DNA of 64,000 bases from Pseudomonas proteolytica. Lineage in GTDB: Bacteria > Pseudomonadota > Gammaproteobacteria > Pseudomonadales > Pseudomonadaceae. A model generated the notes under the pieces. The model made no database searches. It had not been told where the DNA came from and saw nothing but the letters and a program-made list of their open reading frames with translations. The stretch is taken from assembly GCF_007858275.1 (NCBI RefSeq), contig NZ_VFEV01000016.1:1-64000 (forward strand). Reading direction: 5' to 3'. Position 1 is the first letter of the stretch. Every line of letters starts with the position of its first letter. Positions 26,449-33,550 of the stretch are shown here, one piece after another. The translations under genes and the position numbers were made by a program.

Positions 26449-26580
26449 GTGGCGAGCGGGCTTGCCCCGCGCTGGGCTGCGAAGCAGCCCAAAAACCAGC
26501 CACCTCGGTTTGCCTGGCACTACGCGGCGGCCCTATTGGGGCTGCTACGCAGCCCAGCGCGGGGCAAGCCCGCTCGCCAC
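26449..26580. repeat. REPIN copy 4 (flhB-cold-shock gene)
   Basis: Arms GTGGCGAGCGGGCTTGCCCC and its reverse complement (26561-26580), with GCGCTGGGCTGC next to each. Same family as the other copies. Confidence 0.9.
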
Positions 26581-26643
26581 AGACAAATCCACAACCCACA
26601 GACGATCCATAAGCCCCCTGCAAGCCCTTACCATCGGTCTGAA

Positions 26644-26670
26644 GTTGCGCGCAACCTGTCAACTTTGACA
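26644..26670. promoter_or_regulatory. Two adjacent palindromes upstream of the cold-shock gene
   Basis: GTTGCGCGCAAC (26644-26655) is a perfect 12-base palindrome. One base later, TGTCAACTTTGACA (26657-26670) has perfect six-base arms around CT. TTGACA at 26665-26670 could be a -35 element. Likely operator or promoter sites; the binding protein is unknown. Confidence 0.5.
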
Positions 26671-26736
26671 GTAGCCAGCACTCGCGTAGCGCGCTTTGAT
26701 AGGCCGTGAAGAATGGGCTGATCCGGGAGAAGGGCA

Positions 26737-26940
26737 ATGGCAACGGGCACAGTAAAGTTGTTCGACGAGTTAAAGGGCTTTGGCTTTATTACGCCGGACG
26801 GTGGTGGAGAGCACCTGTTTGTTCACTTTTCCGGCATTGCCAGTAGTGGTTACAGAGCACTGGCAGAGGGCCAAAAGGTCGAGTTCAATGTCATCGAGGG
26901 TCCAAAAGGCAAGCAAGCGGTAGACGTCAAGCCGCTCTAG
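26737..26940 (+). CDS. Divergent cold-shock domain protein
   Basis: A 67-residue protein that is one cold-shock (OB-fold) domain, the size of CspA. The RNP1-like motif KGFGFI and the RNP2-like motif LFVHFS are present, so nucleic acid binding is likely. It departs from classical Csp proteins at the start: VKLFDELKG instead of VKWFNxxKG, losing the conserved tryptophan and asparagine. It lies alone between flhB and flhA, with its own upstream region. A role as RNA chaperone or regulator of flagellar mRNA is inference. Confidence 0.9.
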   Translation: MATGTVKLFDELKGFGFITPDGGGEHLFVHFSGIASSGYRALAEGQKVEFNVIEGPKGKQAVDVKPL

Positions 26941-26981
26941 CCAGCATCCTGGCGTACCACCGGTAGTCCTCAAGCAAAAGT

Positions 26982-26997
26982 TGGAAGGCTTCTTGCA
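26982..26997 (+). promoter_or_regulatory. Sigma54 promoter of flhA
   Basis: TGGAAG, five bases, TTGCA: GG and GC have the exact -24/-12 spacing. It lies 63 bases before the flhA start. The flhA-flhF-fleN-fliA group is class II in P. aeruginosa. Confidence 0.75.
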
Positions 26998-27059
26998 ATA
27001 GCGCCTTCAAGTCGCCTCCTGGCGTCAAAGTTTTGCTTTAAGGGACACGAGGAATACCG

Positions 27060-29189
27060 GTGGATCGCTCTAATATGTTCAGCACAGCCCGTGGCACCCT
27101 GACAGACCTCTCGCGAGGCAATCTGGGTGTGCCGCTGTTGCTGCTGGTGATGCTGGCAATGATGATGTTGCCGATGCCGCCGTTCCTGCTGGACGTGTTC
27201 TTCACCTTCAACATTGCCCTGTCGATCGTCGTGCTGCTGGTCTGCGTCTACGCGCTGCGGCCGTTGGATTTCGCGGTCTTCCCTACCATTTTGCTGGTTG
27301 CCACGCTGCTGCGCCTGGCCCTTAACGTGGCCTCCACGCGGGTGGTGATGCTGCACGGCCAGGACGGTCACGCTGCGGCGGGCAAGGTGATCCAGGCCTT
27401 CGGCGAGGTGGTGATCGGCGGTAACTACGTGGTCGGTATCGTGGTGTTTGCGATCCTGATGATCATCAACTTCGTGGTAGTGACCAAGGGTGCCGGGCGC
27501 ATCTCCGAGGTGAGCGCGCGGTTTACCCTCGACGCGATGCCCGGCAAGCAAATGGCAATCGACGCCGACCTTAACGCCGGCCTGATCGACCAGAACCAGG
27601 CCAAGGCCCGCCGTTCCGAGGTGGCCCAGGAAGCCGAGTTCTATGGCTCCATGGACGGTGCGAGCAAGTTCGTGCGCGGCGACGCCATCGCCGGCCTGCT
27701 GATCCTGTTTATCAACCTGATCGGCGGCATGGCGGTGGGGATCTTCCAGCACGGCATGACTTTCGGCGATGCGGGCAAGGTGTACGCCCTGCTGACCATC
27801 GGTGACGGATTAGTGGCGCAATTGCCATCACTGTTGTTATCAACAGCTGCGGCGATCATGGTGACCCGTGCGTCCGGCTCCGAAGACATGGGCAAGCAGA
27901 TCAACCGCCAGATGTTCGCCTCGCCCAAGGCCCTGGCCGTGGCGGCCGGCATCATGGCGATCATGGGCATCGTGCCGGGCATGCCGCACTTCTCGTTCCT
28001 GAGCATGGCCGCCCTGGCCGCTGGCGGCGCGTACCTGTTCTGGAAGAAGCAGAACACGGTCAAGGTCCAGGCCTTGAAAGAGGTGGAACGCCAGCAGGAC
28101 CTGCTGCCGTCGCCGGCCCGTGCCCAGGAAACCAAGGAGTTGGGCTGGGATGACGTGACGCCCATCGACATGATCGGCCTGGAAGTCGGCTACCGCCTGA
28201 TCCCCCTGGTGGACCGCAACCAGGGCGGCCAGTTGTTGGCGCGGATCAAGGGTGTGCGCAAGAAGCTGTCGCAGGACCTGGGCTTTTTGATGCCCACCGT
28301 GCATATCCGCGACAACCTCGACCTGGCCCCCAGCGCCTATCGCCTGACGCTGATGGGCGTGACCCTGGCCGAAGCCGAGATCTACCCCGACCGCGAGTTG
28401 GCGATCAACCCCGGGCAGGTATTTGGCACCCTGAGCGGCATAACCGCCAAAGATCCGGCTTTTGGCCTGGACGCGGTGTGGATCGAAGTCAGCCAGCGGA
28501 GCCAGGCACAATCGCTGGGTTACACCGTGGTCGACGCCAGCACCGTGGTTGCCACGCACCTCAACCAGATTCTGTACAAACACTCCCATGAGCTGATTGG
28601 CCACGAAGAAGTCCAGCAACTCATGCAATTGCTGGCCAAAGCCTCGCCTAAACTGGCCGAAGAGCTGGTGCCGGGGGTGTTGTCGCTGTCGCAACTGCTC
28701 AAGGTTTTGCAGGCGCTGTTGGCCGAACAGGTGCCGGTGCGCGATATTCGCAGCATTGCCGAGGCTGTCGCCAACAATGCTGCCAAGAGTCAAGATACTG
28801 CCGCGCTGGTGGCGGCGGTACGCGTCGGTTTGTCGCGTGCCATCGTCCAAAGCATTGTAGGGCTTGACTCTGAGCTGCCTGTAATCACCTTGGAACCAAG
28901 GTTGGAACAAATATTGCTCAATAGTATCCAGAAGGCCGGACAAGGCCAGGAAGAGGGCGTCTTGCTGGAGCCAAGCATGGCTGAAAAGCTCCAGCGTTCG
29001 TTGATCGACGCCGCACAACGTCAGGAAATGCAGGGCCAACCGGTGATTCTGCTGGTAGCCGGCCCCGTCCGGGCGATGTTGTCGCGGTTTGGACGCCTGG
29101 CAGTACCGAATTTGCACGTATTGGCTTATCAGGAAATTCCTGACAACAAGCAAGTGACTATCGTCGCGACAGTAGGGCCCAACGGCTGA
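27060..29189 (+). CDS. flhA: Flagellar export gate protein FlhA
   Basis: Largest export-gate protein; its cytoplasmic ring receives chaperone-substrate complexes and its membrane part conducts protons. The protein has 709 residues with about eight N-terminal membrane helices and the FHIPEP family sequence (LRPLDFAVFPTILLVATLLR, ASTRVVMLHG), then a long cytoplasmic domain. The start is GTG 27060, giving DRSNMFSTARGTL; GAGGA lies six bases upstream and the length matches the family. Confidence 0.98.
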   Translation: MDRSNMFSTARGTLTDLSRGNLGVPLLLLVMLAMMMLPMPPFLLDVFFTFNIALSIVVLLVCVYALRPLDFAVFPTILLVATLLRLALNVASTRVVMLHGQDGHAAAGKVIQAFGEVVIGGNYVVGIVVFAILMIINFVVVTKGAGRISEVSARFTLDAMPGKQMAIDADLNAGLIDQNQAKARRSEVAQEAEFYGSMDGASKFVRGDAIAGLLILFINLIGGMAVGIFQHGMTFGDAGKVYALLTIGDGLVAQLPSLLLSTAAAIMVTRASGSEDMGKQINRQMFASPKALAVAAGIMAIMGIVPGMPHFSFLSMAALAAGGAYLFWKKQNTVKVQALKEVERQQDLLPSPARAQETKELGWDDVTPIDMIGLEVGYRLIPLVDRNQGGQLLARIKGVRKKLSQDLGFLMPTVHIRDNLDLAPSAYRLTLMGVTLAEAEIYPDRELAINPGQVFGTLSGITAKDPAFGLDAVWIEVSQRSQAQSLGYTVVDASTVVATHLNQILYKHSHELIGHEEVQQLMQLLAKASPKLAEELVPGVLSLSQLLKVLQALLAEQVPVRDIRSIAEAVANNAAKSQDTAALVAAVRVGLSRAIVQSIVGLDSELPVITLEPRLEQILLNSIQKAGQGQEEGVLLEPSMAEKLQRSLIDAAQRQEMQGQPVILLVAGPVRAMLSRFGRLAVPNLHVLAYQEIPDNKQVTIVATVGPNG

Positions 29190-29200
29190 GGTAGTGGGTT

Positions 29201-30517
29201 ATGCAAGTAAAGCGTTTTTTCGCCGCCGATATGCGTCAGGCCATGAAGCTGGTTCGTGATGAACTGGGCGCCGACGCAGCGATTATCGGTAACCGTCGCA
29301 TTGCCGGCGGTGTCGAGCTGACGGCTGCCCTGGATTACAAACCCCAGGCCTTGGCGCCGCGCGTGCCAAACATGGAACTCGAAGACGAGTTGCGCAAGAC
29401 CGCCTCGCGCATTGTCTCGGCCCAGGCCGAGCTGAGCATGCGTGGCGACAGCGATGCGACCACCAACCGCCAACTGTTTGCCGGCCTGCCGCTGACCGCG
29501 GCCGAGCCCCTGGTGGAGCCGACCTTCGTCGAGCCGCCGCGCCCTGCTGCGCCGGCGCCGGCTGCGGCGGTCGACCAGCGCGTGTTCGACTCGATGCGCT
29601 TTGAACTCAACGGCCTGCGCGAACTGCTGGAAGTGCAGTTGGGCTCGCTGGCCTGGAACCAGTTGCAAGGCAGCAAGCCGCAACAGGCCAACCTCTGGCG
29701 TCGCCTGCAACGCATCGGCTTGTCCGGCCCGTTGTCGCGTGACCTGCTGGAGCTGACCACCGGTATCGAAGAACCTCGCCAGGCCTGGCGCATGCTGCTG
29801 GCCCACTTGGCGCGGATGATCCAGACCCCGGAAATCGAACCCCTTGAAGAAGGTGGCGTGATTGCCATGGTCGGCCCTGCCGGCATGGGCAAGACCACCA
29901 CCCTGGCCAAGCTGGCCGCCCGTTATGTACTCAAGTACGGCGCCCACAATATTGCCCTGGTGAGCATGGACAGCTACCGCATCGGTGCCCAGGAGCAGCT
30001 CAAGACTTTGGGCCGCATCCTCAATGTGCCGGTGACCCATGTCGACCCGGGCCAATCCCTGGCCAACGCCCTCGACCCGCTGCTGCGCAAGCGCGTGGTG
30101 CTGATCGATACCGCCGGCCTGCAAGCCAGCGATCCGGCGTTGCGCATGCAACTGGAAAGCCTGGCCGGGCGTGGGATCAAGTCGAAAAATTACCTGGTAC
30201 TTGCAACAACCAGCCAAAAACAGGTTCTGACTGCTGCGTACCACAGCTACAAGCGTTGCGGGCTGGCCGGTTGCATCCTGACTAAGCTGGATGAAACGGC
30301 AAGCCTGGGCGAAGTGTTGAGCCTTGCCATCAGCCATGAACTACCGGTCGCCTACCTGACCGACGGGCCGCGGATCCCGGATGACTTGCATCTGCCGCGC
30401 CGTCATCAGTTGGTCAGCCGTGCAGTCAGTGTGCAAATGCAGGACGAACCCAGTGAAGAGGCGATGGCGGATATGTTCGCCGACCTCTATCACAACCCAG
30501 CCAAGCGGGTCGGCTGA
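29201..30517 (+). CDS. flhF: Flagellar placement GTPase FlhF
   Basis: SRP-type GTPase that places the flagellum at the cell pole. The protein has 438 residues: an N-terminal basic region (QVKRFFAADMRQAMKLVRDE), a proline/alanine-rich linker (about 105-125), a helical N domain, and a G domain with P loop GPAGMGKTT near 224-232, then VSMDSYRIGAQEQL, DTAGL and LTKLDETASLG. It is 11 bases after flhA. FlhF with FleN sets position and number of flagella. Confidence 0.97.
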   Translation: MQVKRFFAADMRQAMKLVRDELGADAAIIGNRRIAGGVELTAALDYKPQALAPRVPNMELEDELRKTASRIVSAQAELSMRGDSDATTNRQLFAGLPLTAAEPLVEPTFVEPPRPAAPAPAAAVDQRVFDSMRFELNGLRELLEVQLGSLAWNQLQGSKPQQANLWRRLQRIGLSGPLSRDLLELTTGIEEPRQAWRMLLAHLARMIQTPEIEPLEEGGVIAMVGPAGMGKTTTLAKLAARYVLKYGAHNIALVSMDSYRIGAQEQLKTLGRILNVPVTHVDPGQSLANALDPLLRKRVVLIDTAGLQASDPALRMQLESLAGRGIKSKNYLVLATTSQKQVLTAAYHSYKRCGLAGCILTKLDETASLGEVLSLAISHELPVAYLTDGPRIPDDLHLPRRHQLVSRAVSVQMQDEPSEEAMADMFADLYHNPAKRVG

Positions 30518-30617
30518 AGGCAACATGAAACACAGTGCAATGTACCTACATCGATGGTCTGCTACCGCGGCCACCCTATGTAGCCTGCGGCTAAGCAAGA
30601 CAAGGTAAAGAAAGAAC

Positions 30618-31451
30618 ATGGGCAGCATGCATCCCGTACAGGTGATCGCGGTGACCGGCGGCAAAGGTGGCGTCGGGAAAACTAACGTGTCAGTGAATTT
30701 GTCCCTGGCCCTGGCAGAGCTTGGCCGCCGCGTCATGCTGCTGGATGCCGACCTGGGCCTGGCGAACGTTGACGTTCTGCTGGGACTGACGCCCAAACAC
30801 ACCCTGGCCGATGTCATCGAGGGCCGCTGTGAGCTGCGCGACGTGCTGTTGCAGGGGCCAGGGGGGATTCGTATCGTCCCGGCCGCCTCCGGTACCCAGA
30901 GCATGGTGCATCTGAGCCCGGCGCAGCATGCCGGCCTGATCCAGGCCTTCAGTGATATCGGCGACAACCTCGACGTGCTGGTGATCGACACCGCCGCCGG
31001 GATCGGCGAGTCGGTGGTCAGCTTCGTACGCGCCGCGCAGGAAGTGTTGCTGGTGGTCTGCGACGAACCCACCTCGATCACCGACGCCTACGCCCTGATC
31101 AAGCTGCTCAACCGCGACTACGGCATGAACCGCTTCCGCGTGCTGGCCAACATGGCCCAGAGCCCGCAAGAGGGGCGCAACCTGTTCGCCAAGTTGACCA
31201 AGGTCACGGATCGCTTCCTCGATGTCGCCTTACAATACGTCGGCGCAGTTCCCTATGACGAGTGTGTGCGCAAGGCTGTGCAAAAGCAGCGTGCAGTCTA
31301 TGAAGCGTTCCCTCGTTCGAAATGCGCGTTGGCGTTCAAGGCAATTGCTCAGAAGGTCGATACCTGGCCACTGTCCGCCAATCCCCGGGGGCATCTGGAG
31401 TTTTTCGTCGAGCGATTGGTGCATCAGACGAGTGCAGGACCGGTGCTATGA
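30618..31451 (+). CDS. fleN: Flagellar number regulator FleN (FlhG)
   Basis: MinD/ParA-type ATPase that binds FleQ and limits flagellar number. The protein has 277 residues. The deviant Walker A motif GGKGGVGKT is at 14-22, followed by MLLDADLGLANVDVLLGL, DTAAGIGESVV and CDEPTSITDAYALIKLL, all typical of FleN. ATG 30618 has only a weak AAGAAAG site upstream. Its stop overlaps the fliA start (ATGA). The 100-base gap before it shows no feature I can name. Confidence 0.97.
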   Translation: MGSMHPVQVIAVTGGKGGVGKTNVSVNLSLALAELGRRVMLLDADLGLANVDVLLGLTPKHTLADVIEGRCELRDVLLQGPGGIRIVPAASGTQSMVHLSPAQHAGLIQAFSDIGDNLDVLVIDTAAGIGESVVSFVRAAQEVLLVVCDEPTSITDAYALIKLLNRDYGMNRFRVLANMAQSPQEGRNLFAKLTKVTDRFLDVALQYVGAVPYDECVRKAVQKQRAVYEAFPRSKCALAFKAIAQKVDTWPLSANPRGHLEFFVERLVHQTSAGPVL

Positions 31452-32188
31452 CAGCCAGCGGCTACAACCTTTACAAAAAATCAGCGCGTGACAGCCAGGG
31501 CGAATTGATCGAGCGCTATGCGCCTCTGGTCAAGCGCATTGCCTACCACCTGCTGGCACGCCTGCCCGCCAGTGTCCAGGTCGAAGACCTGATCCAGGCG
31601 GGGATGATCGGCCTGCTCGAAGTGTCGACCAAGTACGACGCGAGCAAGGGTGCGAGTTTCGAGACGTATGCGGGTATCCGCATCCGTGGCGCGATGCTCG
31701 ATGAAGTGCGTAAAGGTGATTGGGCGCCGCGTTCGGTCCACCGCAATACCCGGATGGTGAGTGACGCAATTCGCTCAATTGAAGCAAAAACCGGTCGCGA
31801 CGCTAAAGATCACGAAGTTGCGGCCGAACTCCAATTGAGTCTCGACGATTACTACGGGATTTTGAACGATACCTTGGGCAGCCGCCTGTTCAGTTTCGAC
31901 GACCTGCTACAGGACGGCGAACATGAAGGGCTGCACGAGGACGGCGCGAGCGCTCACCAGGAGCCTTCACGCGACCTGGAAGATGAACGCTTCCAGGGCG
32001 CCCTGGCAGAGGCGATTGCCAACCTGCCGGAGCGTGAGCGGCTGGTGTTGGCGCTGTACTACGACGAAGAGCTGAACCTCAAGGAAATCGGTGAGGTCCT
32101 GGGGGTCAGCGAATCGCGGGTCAGCCAGCTACATAGCCAATGCGCGGCCCGCTTGCGGGGGCGTTTGGGAGAGTGGCGAGCGCGCTGA
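31448..32188 (+). CDS. fliA: Flagellar sigma factor FliA (sigma28)
   Basis: RNA polymerase sigma factor for late flagellar genes such as flagellin; held by FlgM until the hook is done. The protein has 246 residues. It has region 2 (YAPLVKRIAYHLLARLPASV, QVEDLIQAGMIGLLEVSTKY) and region 4 (LPERERLVLALYYDEELNLK, EIGEVLGVSESRVSQLHSQ). ATG 31448 overlaps the fleN stop (ATGA); a longer frame to 31322 is only overlap with fleN. It should recognise the promoter at 1478. Confidence 0.98.
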   Translation: MTASGYNLYKKSARDSQGELIERYAPLVKRIAYHLLARLPASVQVEDLIQAGMIGLLEVSTKYDASKGASFETYAGIRIRGAMLDEVRKGDWAPRSVHRNTRMVSDAIRSIEAKTGRDAKDHEVAAELQLSLDDYYGILNDTLGSRLFSFDDLLQDGEHEGLHEDGASAHQEPSRDLEDERFQGALAEAIANLPERERLVLALYYDEELNLKEIGEVLGVSESRVSQLHSQCAARLRGRLGEWRAR

Positions 32189-32225
32189 CAGGCAGTGTGG
32201 GGACACTGTGAGCGATAACCGCCAG

Positions 32226-32276
32226 GGCGCAAGCCGGGCGGGAGCGGCTCGTGGTGCGCCCCGGCAGTCCTTTTTG
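32226..32276 (+). other. Structured leader between fliA and cheY
   Basis: GGGCGCA (32226-32232) pairs with TGCGCCC (32256-32262); inside, AGCCG pairs with CGGCT. A T run (32272-32276) follows after nine bases. A smaller hairpin, CAGTGT with ACACTG around GGGG, lies at 32193-32208. It could attenuate or terminate read-through into cheY. The gap has no clear promoter. Confidence 0.45.
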
Positions 32277-32356
32277 TGTAATGCCTGTTGAATGATATGG
32301 CGCGCCCAGGTGCTGGACGCGTTTAAGACTGCTTGGAGGTCGAATTGGACAAGAAC

Positions 32357-32731
32357 ATGAAAATCCTCATCGTTGATGACTTCTCAACGATGCGGCGGAT
32401 CATAAAAAACCTGTTGCGTGACCTTGGGTTCACTAACACGGTCGAGGCGGATGACGGTATTACGGCGATTCCGATCCTCAACAGCGGGAGCATCGACTTT
32501 CTGGTAACCGACTGGAACATGCCTGGCATGACCGGTATCGATCTGCTGCGCCATGTGCGCGCCGATGAAAAACTGCGCAATCTTCCGGTGTTGATGGTGA
32601 CCGCCGAAGCCAAGCGTGAACAGATCATTGAAGCCGCCCAGGCTGGGGTCAACGGCTACGTGGTCAAGCCATTCACTGCATTGGCGTTGAAAGAGAAGAT
32701 CGAAAAGATCTTTGAACGCATCCACGGTTGA
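32357..32731 (+). CDS. cheY: Chemotaxis response regulator CheY
   Basis: CheY-P binds FliM and reverses the motor. A single receiver domain of 124 residues: acidic pocket VDD (7-8), phospho-acceptor Asp52 in [11 protein letters not shown], Thr in MVTAEAK, and Lys in VVKPF. I used ATG 32357 ([10 protein letters not shown]) because this start fits known CheY proteins. However, GGAGG lies five bases before a TTG at 32345, which would add four residues (MDKN), so that start is a real alternative. Confidence 0.96.
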   Translation: MKILIVDDFSTMRRIIKNLLRDLGFTNTVEADDGITAIPILNSGSIDFLVTDWNMPGMTGIDLLRHVRADEKLRNLPVLMVTAEAKREQIIEAAQAGVNGYVVKPFTALALKEKIEKIFERIHG

Positions 32732-32749
32732 TGTCGCCACGGGGGAGCT

Positions 32750-33538
32750 ATGGAGCATAAAGAAACATCGCAGGGGGACTTTGAGTCGACCTTGAAAAAA
32801 CACGCTCACCAGTTGGTCGACAGCCTTGAAAAAGGCCAGTTCGGCGACGCGGTGCAGTTGATCCATGAGCTCAACCAGACCCGCGACCGCGGCCTGTACC
32901 AGGAAGTGGGCAAGCTCACCCGTGAGTTGCACAGTGCGATCGTCAATTTCCAGATCGACCCGCACATGCCCCAGGCCGAGGAAATCTCGCAGATCACCGA
33001 TGCCACCGAACGCCTGTCCTATGTGGTCAGGCTGACTGAGGCGGCAGCCAATCGCACCATGGACCTGGTGGAAAACGCCACGCCTCTGGTGAACGGCATG
33101 GCCAATGAGGCCAAGGCGTTGAGCGCTGACTGGGGGCGCTTCATGCGTCGCGAAGTAGGCGCAGAAGAATTTCGTGACCTGGCGCGTCGGGTCGAAGGTT
33201 TTCTGTCACGCAGCGAGCAGGAAAACCGTACGGTTTCCAGCAACCTCAATGACATTCTGCTGGCCCAGGATTACCAGGACCTCACCGGTCAGGTGATCAA
33301 GCGTGTGACCCTGCTGGTCACTGAAGTGGAAAGCAACTTGCTCAAGCTGGTGCTGATGGCTGGCCAGGTCGACCGTTTTGCCGGCATCGAACATGACCGC
33401 GAAGCGATCCTCTCGGAAAAAGATCCACAAAAACACCTCGCCAAGGGTGAAGGTCCGCAGATTCATGCCGATAAACGTGAAGACGTTATGTCAGGTCAAG
33501 ATGACGTAGACGATTTGCTGTCCAGTTTAGGCTTCTAA
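32750..33538 (+). CDS. cheZ: CheY-P phosphatase CheZ
   Basis: CheZ removes phosphate from CheY-P and ends the signal. The protein has 262 residues and is mostly helical. The active-site helix is visible in NDILLAQDYQDLTGQVIKRV, where Asp and Gln should act. The C-terminal tail GQDDVDDLLSSLGF is the typical CheY-binding peptide. It follows cheY after 18 bases and precedes cheA after 12. Confidence 0.96.
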   Translation: MEHKETSQGDFESTLKKHAHQLVDSLEKGQFGDAVQLIHELNQTRDRGLYQEVGKLTRELHSAIVNFQIDPHMPQAEEISQITDATERLSYVVRLTEAAANRTMDLVENATPLVNGMANEAKALSADWGRFMRREVGAEEFRDLARRVEGFLSRSEQENRTVSSNLNDILLAQDYQDLTGQVIKRVTLLVTEVESNLLKLVLMAGQVDRFAGIEHDREAILSEKDPQKHLAKGEGPQIHADKREDVMSGQDDVDDLLSSLGF

Positions 33539-33550
33539 GGAGCACGCAAT

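Larger units (their letters stand above)
26409..26736. other. Intergenic stretch between flhB and the cold-shock gene
   Basis: 328 bases without a gene. It holds REPIN copy 4 (26449-26580) and two adjacent palindromes (26644-26655 and 26657-26670) about 70 bases before the cold-shock start. Confidence 0.85.

Noticed and set aside
25272..29189. Non-flagellar type III secretion genes
   Set aside because: FlhA, FlhB and FliPQR are homologous to injectisome proteins, but all neighbours are flagellar and there are no needle, translocon or secretin genes.
31322..31447. Longer N-terminus for FliA
   Set aside because: The frame is open upstream, but it lies inside fleN; ATG 31448 gives the normal FliA start and the ATGA overlap.
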